A DNA stretch of 33,737 bases, from the NCBI GenBank assembly GCA_905478185.1, contig CAJQHO010000030.1, positions 1-33,737 of the forward strand, in the 5' to 3' direction. The notes beneath the pieces are model-generated. The model was given only the letters and a program-made list of their open reading frames with translations. It was not told the origin of the DNA and did not search any database. The position numbers were made by a program, and so were the translations under genes. Positions 27,290 to 33,737 of the stretch are shown here, in pieces. The DNA comes from an uncultured Flavobacteriales bacterium. Lineage in GTDB: Bacteria; Bacteroidota; Bacteroidia; Flavobacteriales; BACL11. Position 1 is the first letter of the stretch. The number at the start of each line of letters is the position of its first letter.

Positions 27290-29065
27290 CTAAAAACAAT
27301 ATTGATTCTCTTCAATCAATTTTTCTGCAATGTTTCTTCTCATTTCTTTTGTGTTAATGGTATATCCTTTTGTAAATCTTTTTAATCCCATTAACAACAT
27401 TCTTTGTTCGTCTCCTTCTGCAAAAGATAATATTACTTCTTCCCCTGATTGATTACAGTTTTTAATTGCTTGATATAAGTATAGTTTACTCATAGCAATT
27501 TGGTGTTCTGTTGCATCTTCTCCATTTTTACCAGCTAGTTTTTCAGCTCTTAAAATTGCAGATTCTGCAGTATATACCTCAATTACCATATCGGCCAAGT
27601 TCATCAATACTTCTTGTTCTCTTTCAATAGTCATTGCGAAATGTTGTGCTGCTTTTCCTGCACACATTAATATTGCTTTCTTCAGTTTTTTTATCTGTTC
27701 TTTTTCAACTTCAAAAAGTACGCTATCATCCGGCTTATCAAAGGATGGGATACTCATTAAACCTTCAGCAACTTTCATTGCAGGACCCATAATATCTAGT
27801 TCTCCTTTCATTGCTTTTTTGAGTATCATTCCCACCAACAACATTCTATTGATTTCGTTTGTTCCTTCATAGATTCTTGCAATTCTTGCATCACGGTAGG
27901 CAGCTTCCATTGGTGCATCTGCCGAATATCCCATTCCTCCAAAAATCTGTATTCCTTCATCCGAACAGAATTGTATAGTTTCCGAACCTAATACTTTTAC
28001 AATAGAACATTCAATAGCATACTCTTCAATTCCTTTTAGGTGTGCCTCTTGATGATCTACTCCTTCTCCCTCTAATCTTAAAATATTTTTTTCAATATCC
28101 GCTCCTGAACGGTAAGTTGCTGATTCAATGGCGTAAGTCCTAACTGCCATATCTGCTAATTTATGTTTTATGGCACCAAACTTAGCAATAGGAATTCCAA
28201 ACTGAATACGCTCATTTGAATAGTTTGTTGAAAGTCCAATTACTCTTCTACAAGCATCCAATACTGCTGCCGAAAGTTTAATTCTCCCCACATTAAGTGC
28301 ATTCATTGCAATCTTAAATCCGTTTCCTCTACCTCCTAATAAATTTTCAACTGGCACTTTCACATCATTAAAAAATACTTGACGAGTAGAGGAAGAGTTA
28401 AGTCCTAATTTTTGTTCTTCTTCTCCTAAAGTGATTCCTTCCATTCCTTTTTCCAGGATGAATCCTGTAATGTTTTTGTCATCTTCAATTCTTGCAAATA
28501 CTATGAATACATCTGCAAATCCTGCATTCGAAATCCACATTTTTTGTCCTGTGATGAGGTAGTGTTTTTCATCATCCGTAAGTACTGCTTTTGTTTTTCC
28601 TGAGTTGGCATCCGAACCTGCTCCAGGTTCAGTTAAACAGTAACATCCCATCCATTCTCCTGATGCTAATTTTGGTAAGTATTTTGTTCTTTGTGCATCA
28701 TCACCATATAATAAAATTGGTAAAGTTCCGATTCCTGTATGTGCTCCAAATGCAGTAGAAAAGGAGCCGTTTGCACCTGATATTTTATCACAGATTAATA
28801 CTGAAGTATTAAAAGGCATACCCATTCCTCCGTATTCTGCTGGTACGCTAATTCCCAATAATCCCAGTTCTCCAGCTTTTTTCATACAGTCCTCCGTTAA
28901 TTTGTAGTCTTTCTTTTCAAATCTTTCCCTGTGTGGGTCTAATTCTTTTTCTACAAATTCTTTGGTTGCTGATGCCATCATCAATTGATCTTCTCCAAAT
29001 TCTTCTGGAATAAAAATGTCTTTTGCTTTTTGGTCTTTTATTAAAAATTCTCCTCCTTTTATCAT
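27290..29065 (-). CDS. fadE: Acyl-CoA dehydrogenase, long (VLCAD/FadE-like)
   Basis: This FAD enzyme introduces the trans-2 double bond in the first step of beta-oxidation. At 591 residues it has the ordinary ACAD core (about 25-415) plus a C-terminal helical extension of about 180 residues, as in VLCAD/ACAD9 and Bacillus FadE. Motifs include CLTEPGAGSDA (143-153), WISNAGFADVFIVFAR, NVGRIKLSAA, and RIYEGTNEINRML with Glu400 in the position of the VLCAD catalytic base. Two ACAD signatures and the FGGMGYSADAPMEAAYRDAR stretch (375-394) confirm it. It starts 4 nt after ppsA and is followed by the SDR. No membrane anchor is obvious. Confidence 0.96.
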   Translation of the reverse strand: MIKGGEFLIKDQKAKDIFIPEEFGEDQLMMASATKEFVEKELDPHRERFEKKDYKLTEDCMKKAGELGLLGISVPAEYGGMGMPFNTSVLICDKISGANGSFSTAFGAHTGIGTLPILLYGDDAQRTKYLPKLASGEWMGCYCLTEPGAGSDANSGKTKAVLTDDEKHYLITGQKMWISNAGFADVFIVFARIEDDKNITGFILEKGMEGITLGEEEQKLGLNSSSTRQVFFNDVKVPVENLLGGRGNGFKIAMNALNVGRIKLSAAVLDACRRVIGLSTNYSNERIQFGIPIAKFGAIKHKLADMAVRTYAIESATYRSGADIEKNILRLEGEGVDHQEAHLKGIEEYAIECSIVKVLGSETIQFCSDEGIQIFGGMGYSADAPMEAAYRDARIARIYEGTNEINRMLLVGMILKKAMKGELDIMGPAMKVAEGLMSIPSFDKPDDSVLFEVEKEQIKKLKKAILMCAGKAAQHFAMTIEREQEVLMNLADMVIEVYTAESAILRAEKLAGKNGEDATEHQIAMSKLYLYQAIKNCNQSGEEVILSFAEGDEQRMLLMGLKRFTKGYTINTKEMRRNIAEKLIEENQYCF

Positions 29066-29069
29066 AATT

Positions 29070-31490
29070 TTATTTGTTTTCTATTTTTGCTATTGCTTTT
29101 ATTGTTTTTAACATAGAATCAGGAGTTACTGAAATAGTGTCGATTCCTTCTTCTACTAGAAATTGTGCGAAATCTGGATAGTCTGATGGTCCTTGACCAC
29201 AAATTCCAACTTTTGTTTTTGTCTTTTTTGCTACTTTTATAAGGTTAGAAATGGAGCGTTTTACTGCAGGATTTCTTTCGTCATAAATATGGGCTACTAA
29301 GGATGAATCCCTGTCAAATCCTAAAGTTAATTGCGTAAAATCGTTAGAGCCAATTGAGAAACCATCAATTTGTTCAGCAAACTCTTCTGCCATTAAAATG
29401 TTAGAAGGTAATTCTGCCATAAGGTAAACTTGCAGTCCATCTTTTCCTCTTTCTAATCCATATTTTTTCATCACTTTGTACACCTTTTGTAATTCCTCAA
29501 CTGTCCTGCAAAAAGGAATCATTATAGTAACATTAGTTAGTCCCATTTTATCTCTCACTCTTTTGATAGCTTTACATTCCATTCCAAAAGCGTATTCGTA
29601 TTGTTTGGAATAATAACGAGAAGCACCTCTCCATCCAATCATAGGATTTTCTTCAGTTGGCTCAAAATAACTTCCTCCCAATAAATTGTAATATTCATTC
29701 GATTTAAAATCGGATAGTCGCACAATTGCTTGTTTTGGATAGAATGCTGATGCAATTTTTGCTACTCCATAAGACAAACGTTTAATGAAAAATGTTTCTT
29801 CATCTTTAAATCCTCTAGTAAGTACTCTAATATTTTCTGTTAACTCCTCATCTTCTAACTCTTTATGTTTTAAAAGCGCTAAAGGATGTGCTTGTATGTA
29901 ATTATTGATGATGAATTCCTCTCTTGCTAAACCAACTCCAGCATTTGGTATTTGCGCGAATTTGAAAGCCAAATCAGTAGAAGCTACATTCAACATAATT
30001 GGTGTTTTTGTAGTTGGAAGATTATCCAGTTTTGTCTTCTTCAATTTAAAAGGAACGATTCCTTCATATACTTTCCCTACATCTCCCTCCGCACAACTAA
30101 CCGTAAATTCTTCCCCATTAAAAAGGACTTCAGTTCCGTTTTCTGTTCCTACAATTGCAGGCACTCCCATCTCGCGAGCAACAATTGCTGCATGACAAGT
30201 TCTTCCTCCTTTATTTGTAATTATTGCTGATGCTTTTTTCATGATTGGTTCCCAATCTGGATCTGTCATCTCAGTAACTAAAATATCACCTTCTTTAAAA
30301 TCACATCCATCAAATGTTCCATCTCTACCATCTAAAGAATACATTTTCTGTACTTTTCCTTGTCCAATTTTATCTCCCACTGCAATTCCTGTTAACCTAA
30401 CTACTGCATTTTCTGAGTTATCAATTCTGTATTCTACTAAATCATTGTCTTTCTTTCTAGAGTGTATCGTTTCTGGTCTTGCCTGTACAATAAATAAATC
30501 TCCTGTAAGCCCGTCCACAGCCCATTCAGTATCCATTGGGCACCAGTGTCCTTTTAGCTCAGAATAATAATCTTCAATAATACAAACCCATTCAGCTAAT
30601 TGTAATGCTTGTTTATCTGAAATACAGAATTCATCTTGCTGAGTATTCCCAACATGAACGGTTTTTACCAATTGTCCAGGGTCAGTAGAATAAATCATTT
30701 TATTCTCTTTCTTCCCCATTTTCTTTTCAATAATAGATTCAAAACCATCTTTTAAAGTTGGCTTAAAAATCAAAAATTCATCTGGAGAAACAGTACCTTG
30801 AACGACACTTTCACCCAATCCGTAAGAACCGTTAATTAAAACTACATCTTTAAATCCGCTTTCGGTATCTAGTGAAAAAGCAACTCCTGAAGATGCTAAA
30901 TCCGAACGCACCATTTTTTGAATACAAACTGAAAGTCCAACATCAAAATGATCAAACCCGAAATTATCACGATAAGAAATTGCCCTATCGGTAAAGAGTG
31001 AAGCAAAACAATTTCTTACAGAAGTTAAAATTTGTTCAGGACCCCTAACATTCAAATAAGTTTCTTGTTGTCCTGCAAAAGATGCATCTGGTAAATCTTC
31101 AGCTGTTGCTGAGGAACGCACGGCTACATCAGTAATATCTGACCCATATTCTTGTGATAATTGTGTGTATCGTTCTTTTATTTCTATTTTTAAATCCTCT
31201 GGCCATTCTCCATTTCTGATGATTTCTCTTATTTCTAAGCCTGTTTTTCTTAAAGAAACTAAGTCATCTTTTTTCATGCCTTTTATTAGAGAGTGAATGG
31301 TTTTATCCAATTTATTGAAACTGATAAATTCCCAATATGCATCAACAGTAAGGGCAAATCCTCCAGGAATATTGACTCCTAATTTTCCTAAATTTTGAAT
31401 CATTTCTCCTAAAGATGCATTTTTTCCTCCAACTAATTCTAAGTCAGAAAGCAAAACTTCATTTAGGTTTAAAATGTACTTGTTTTTCAT
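29070..31490 (-). CDS. ppsA: Phosphoenolpyruvate synthase
   Basis: PEP synthase converts pyruvate, ATP and water to PEP, AMP and phosphate, the entry to gluconeogenesis from C3 units. The 806-residue product has the N-terminal ATP-binding domain (GGKNASLGEM, then VRSSATAEDLPDASFAGQQE at 124-143), the phosphohistidine swivelling domain with His433 in GGRTCHAAIVAREMGVPAIV, and the C-terminal PEP/pyruvate barrel with Cys764 in GICGQGPSD. This fits PpsA rather than the longer PPDK. Its position between thiolase and acyl-CoA dehydrogenase is unusual. A 32-nt leader separates it from fadA, and fadE follows after 4 nt. Internal + strand frames opposite it are shadows. Confidence 0.97.
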   Translation of the reverse strand: MKNKYILNLNEVLLSDLELVGGKNASLGEMIQNLGKLGVNIPGGFALTVDAYWEFISFNKLDKTIHSLIKGMKKDDLVSLRKTGLEIREIIRNGEWPEDLKIEIKERYTQLSQEYGSDITDVAVRSSATAEDLPDASFAGQQETYLNVRGPEQILTSVRNCFASLFTDRAISYRDNFGFDHFDVGLSVCIQKMVRSDLASSGVAFSLDTESGFKDVVLINGSYGLGESVVQGTVSPDEFLIFKPTLKDGFESIIEKKMGKKENKMIYSTDPGQLVKTVHVGNTQQDEFCISDKQALQLAEWVCIIEDYYSELKGHWCPMDTEWAVDGLTGDLFIVQARPETIHSRKKDNDLVEYRIDNSENAVVRLTGIAVGDKIGQGKVQKMYSLDGRDGTFDGCDFKEGDILVTEMTDPDWEPIMKKASAIITNKGGRTCHAAIVAREMGVPAIVGTENGTEVLFNGEEFTVSCAEGDVGKVYEGIVPFKLKKTKLDNLPTTKTPIMLNVASTDLAFKFAQIPNAGVGLAREEFIINNYIQAHPLALLKHKELEDEELTENIRVLTRGFKDEETFFIKRLSYGVAKIASAFYPKQAIVRLSDFKSNEYYNLLGGSYFEPTEENPMIGWRGASRYYSKQYEYAFGMECKAIKRVRDKMGLTNVTIMIPFCRTVEELQKVYKVMKKYGLERGKDGLQVYLMAELPSNILMAEEFAEQIDGFSIGSNDFTQLTLGFDRDSSLVAHIYDERNPAVKRSISNLIKVAKKTKTKVGICGQGPSDYPDFAQFLVEEGIDTISVTPDSMLKTIKAIAKIENK

Positions 31491-31522
31491 TTTTTGTGGT
31501 TTTTGGTTTTGGTTTAAGGTTT

Positions 31523-32701
31523 TTATAGAATTTCAAATACTCCAGCTGCACCTTGTCCTGCTCCGACACACATAGTTACCATTCCGTATTTTTGATTTCT
31601 TCTTTTCATTTCATTTATTAATTGAACGGTTAATTTTCCTCCCGTACAACCCAATGGATGTCCTAAGGCAATTGCTCCTCCATTTACATTTACAATATCA
31701 GGGTTCAGACCTAACTCACGAATAACTGCTAAGGATTGAGAAGCAAAAGCTTCATTTAATTCAAATTGTTCAATTTCATCTAATTTTAATCCTGCTTTTT
31801 TAAGTGCCATTGGTATAGCTTCAACTGGGCCTATTCCCATGTGTTTTGGTTCTACACCTGCTACAGAGTAGCTCAATAGTTTTGCAATTGGTTTTACTCC
31901 CAATTCGTTCACCATTTTCTCTGACATTAATAAAACAAAGGCTGCTCCATCAGAAGTTTGTGATGCATTTGCTGCAGTTACTGTTCCTTCTTGTGCAAAT
32001 ACAGTTCTTAGTCTTGCTAATGCTTCAGCTGAACCTCCTTTTCTTGGGCCTTCATCTGTGTCTACAACATATTCTCTTTCTTGTCTTTTTTCGTTTTTAT
32101 CTAAGTAAGTTTCCTTAACAGTTATAGGAACAATTCCACTTTTAAAGTATCCTTTTTCAATTGCATTTAATGCTTTTTGGTGTGAGTTAAAAGCAAATTC
32201 ATCTTGGTCTTTTCTGCTGATGTTCCATTTATCGGCAACTGCTTCTGCAGTAAGTCCCATATTCCAATACCAATCAGAATTGTCTTTTGCTACATCATAG
32301 TTAGGGATTATTCTCCAACCTCCAAATGGGATAGGAGACATACATTCTACACCACCTGCAATAATGCAATCGGCCATTCCACTTTGTATTTTTGCATTGG
32401 CAATAGCAATGGTTTCTAATCCTGAAGAACAATATCTGTTCACTGTCATTCCTGGAACTTTTATGGTATCTAATCCCATTAAGGAAATCATACGCCCAAT
32501 GTTTAGTCCTTGTTCTGCTTCAGGAGTTGCATTTCCACAGATTACATCATCAATTTTATCTTTATCTAATTCAGGAACGGATGCTACCAAATGTTTAATT
32601 ACATCTGCCGCTAAGTCATCAGGGCGAGTAAATTTAAAAACTCCTTTTCCTGATTTTCCTACTGCCGATCTGTATCCTGCTACTATATATGCTGTATTCA
32701 T
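31523..32701 (-). CDS. fadA: Acetyl-CoA acyltransferase (3-ketoacyl-CoA thiolase)
   Basis: The thiolase cleaves 3-ketoacyl-CoA to acetyl-CoA and a shortened acyl-CoA, the last step of beta-oxidation. The 392-residue product has Cys91 ([12 protein letters not shown]) as acyl-accepting nucleophile, His348 ([11 protein letters not shown]) and Cys378 ([11 protein letters not shown]) as the base pair. [13 protein letters not shown] and [20 protein letters not shown] are also typical. The beta-oxidation context favours a degradative thiolase over a biosynthetic acetoacetyl-CoA one. It starts 4 nt after the upstream bifunctional gene. Confidence 0.97.
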   Translation of the reverse strand: MNTAYIVAGYRSAVGKSGKGVFKFTRPDDLAADVIKHLVASVPELDKDKIDDVICGNATPEAEQGLNIGRMISLMGLDTIKVPGMTVNRYCSSGLETIAIANAKIQSGMADCIIAGGVECMSPIPFGGWRIIPNYDVAKDNSDWYWNMGLTAEAVADKWNISRKDQDEFAFNSHQKALNAIEKGYFKSGIVPITVKETYLDKNEKRQEREYVVDTDEGPRKGGSAEALARLRTVFAQEGTVTAANASQTSDGAAFVLLMSEKMVNELGVKPIAKLLSYSVAGVEPKHMGIGPVEAIPMALKKAGLKLDEIEQFELNEAFASQSLAVIRELGLNPDIVNVNGGAIALGHPLGCTGGKLTVQLINEMKRRNQKYGMVTMCVGAGQGAAGVFEIL

Positions 32702-32705
32702 AATT

Positions 32706-33737
32706 TTAATTTCTTAATGGTTTACCTTTCTTTAACATGTGTTCTATTCTCTCTAAAGTTTTTCTTTCTCCACAAAGTGATAAAAAGGCTTCTCTTTCAA
32801 GGTCTAATAAATATTGTTCAGAAACTAAAGTAGGTGCTGATAAATCACCTCCACAAATTGCATACGCTAATTTTTCTGACATTAATTTTTCGTATTCCGT
32901 AATGTATCCTGCTGCATGCATGGAATGCGCACCAACCATAAACATCCCTAGTCCTTGTTTTCCTAAAGCTTTTATTTTTTCAGGAACAGGTTGAGTATAA
33001 CCTTGGTTTGATAAATTAAGTGCTACTGCTTTTGCATCCGTAATTAGGTTGTTGAACCCTACTGTTACTTTATCTCTATTCTTTAATAATAAGTCTAATT
33101 CTATTGCTTCCTGTGCTGAGGTAGCAACTTTTGCCATTCCAATATTTAAGTATCTTTCTTTTAAAGTAGGTAATTCTATATCTCCTGAAAAGTAAGCTTT
33201 TGAAGCTCTTCTTGCCATTTCTTTTGTTCCACCACCACCAGGGATAACACCAACTCCCATTTCAACTAAGCCAATATAAGTTTCTGATGATGCTTGTACA
33301 TGGTCGGCTTGTAAAGCGATTTCACAACCACCTCCTAAAGTCATTCCGTGAGTAGCTACTACAACAGGGATTGAAGACTTTCTGATTCTTCCGGTTGTAT
33401 TTTGGAAAGCACGAACTGCAAAGTCAATTTCTTCATATTCTTGCTCAATTGCCATCATGAATATCATAGCGATATTTGCTCCAACAGAAAAGTTTGTTCC
33501 TTGGTTAGCGATAACTAATCCTTTATGATTTTTTTCCGCAATTTCAATTGATTTTTGAATTCCTTCTAATACTTCTCCACCTATAGAATTCATCTTTGTT
33601 CTCCATTCTAAGTTTACAATTCCGTCTCCAATATCGGTTAGGTTACATCCTGAATTTTTCCAAATTGTATTGTTCTCACGGATGTGATCTAGAACTATAA
33701 AATTTTCCATTCCAGCAACTTTCTCATTTGCTTTTGT
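32706..33737 (-). CDS. fadN: 3-hydroxyacyl-CoA dehydrogenase/enoyl-CoA hydratase, C-terminal part (cut by window edge)
   Basis: The frame is open to the window edge: residues TKANEKVAG precede the Met at 33710, so that Met is internal and the gene continues to the right. The visible 343 residues hold an enoyl-CoA hydratase domain: GTNFSVGANIAMI, HGMTLGGGCEIALQADHVQA and VEMGVGVIPGGGGTKEMARR. In this family, as in Bacillus FadN (about 790 residues), a 3-hydroxyacyl-CoA dehydrogenase domain precedes the hydratase; that part would lie outside the window, so bifunctionality is inferred. It would catalyse the second and third steps of beta-oxidation. Four nucleotides separate its stop from fadA, as in the Bacillus fadN-fadA-fadE order. 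Confidence 0.92.
   Translation of the reverse strand, partial: TKANEKVAGMENFIVLDHIRENNTIWKNSGCNLTDIGDGIVNLEWRTKMNSIGGEVLEGIQKSIEIAEKNHKGLVIANQGTNFSVGANIAMIFMMAIEQEYEEIDFAVRAFQNTTGRIRKSSIPVVVATHGMTLGGGCEIALQADHVQASSETYIGLVEMGVGVIPGGGGTKEMARRASKAYFSGDIELPTLKERYLNIGMAKVATSAQEAIELDLLLKNRDKVTVGFNNLITDAKAVALNLSNQGYTQPVPEKIKALGKQGLGMFMVGAHSMHAAGYITEYEKLMSEKLAYAICGGDLSAPTLVSEQYLLDLEREAFLSLCGERKTLERIEHMLKKGKPLRN

Noticed and set aside
27283..27315. Upstream TTG start for the SDR gene
   Set aside because: It would overlap the end of fadE by 26 nt and add 11 residues before the ATG that directly precedes the Rossmann motif.
29905..30567. Three overlapping + strand frames of 92-108 codons inside ppsA
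   Set aside because: They sit opposite the conserved phosphohistidine and barrel regions of ppsA, overlap one another and lack recognisable motifs.
32364..32717. 117-codon + strand frame opposite fadA
   Set aside because: It covers the antisense of the thiolase N terminus including its active-site cysteine region; no independent evidence of coding.

Overview
This AT-rich window (G+C about one third by eye) comes from a bacterium of the Bacteroidota, most probably a Flavobacteriales member. The reasons are: a fused str-S10-spc-alpha ribosomal array without tuf between fusA and rpsJ; map directly between secY and infA; the order rplQ-carA-eno-gltA; A-rich gene leaders almost without Shine-Dalgarno motifs; heavy use of AGA for arginine; and zinc-free forms of S14 and L36. 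Species cannot be named from sequence alone.

Region 1 (23-17902, + strand) is one uninterrupted translation-machinery array: rpsL, rpsG, fusA, rpsJ, rplC, rplD, rplW, rplB, rpsS, rplV, rpsC, rplP, rpmC, rpsQ, rplN, rplX, rplE, rpsN, rpsH, rplF, rplR, rpsE, rpmD, rplO, secY, map, infA, rpmJ, rpsM, rpsK, rpsD, rpoA, rplQ. Gaps run from short overlaps to 26 nt. Two genes are under 60 codons: rpmD (11670-11846) and rpmJ (14661-14777). Two proteins carry unusual acidic C-terminal tails: L5 (about 84 extra residues) and L17 (about 85 residues, including three perfect-register 54-bp repeats). A hairpin terminator at 17931-17962 closes the array.

Region 2 (17976-23441, + strand) holds central-metabolism genes: carA (carbamoyl phosphate synthase small subunit), eno (enolase, overlapping carA by 1 nt) and gltA (citrate synthase). 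A strong terminator follows gltA, then a prenylated-FMN UbiD-family decarboxylase of unknown substrate.

Region 3 (23425-33737, - strand; read from the right edge leftwards) is a compact fatty-acid oxidation unit. In transcription order it is: a bifunctional 3-hydroxyacyl-CoA dehydrogenase/enoyl-CoA hydratase (cut by the window edge), thiolase, PEP synthase, a long acyl-CoA dehydrogenase, a short-chain dehydrogenase, a class-3 aldehyde dehydrogenase, a small membrane protein whose frame is broken by one TAA, and an RhlE-like DEAD-box helicase. The fadN-fadA-fadE core resembles the Bacillus fad operon. The PEP synthase would link acetyl-CoA catabolism to gluconeogenesis. The SDR and ALDH could feed fatty alcohols and aldehydes into beta-oxidation (inference). 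The helicase and the UbiD gene converge and overlap by 17 nt.

No stretch above 300 bases lacks a gene; the longest intergenic stretches are 17903-17975 and 21661-21719, each containing a terminator. I saw no rRNA, tRNA, IS element, CRISPR array or phage gene, and no clear novel multi-gene defence or mobile system. The features most worth a second look are the acidic ribosomal tails, the interrupted membrane protein, and the PEP synthase inside the beta-oxidation operon.
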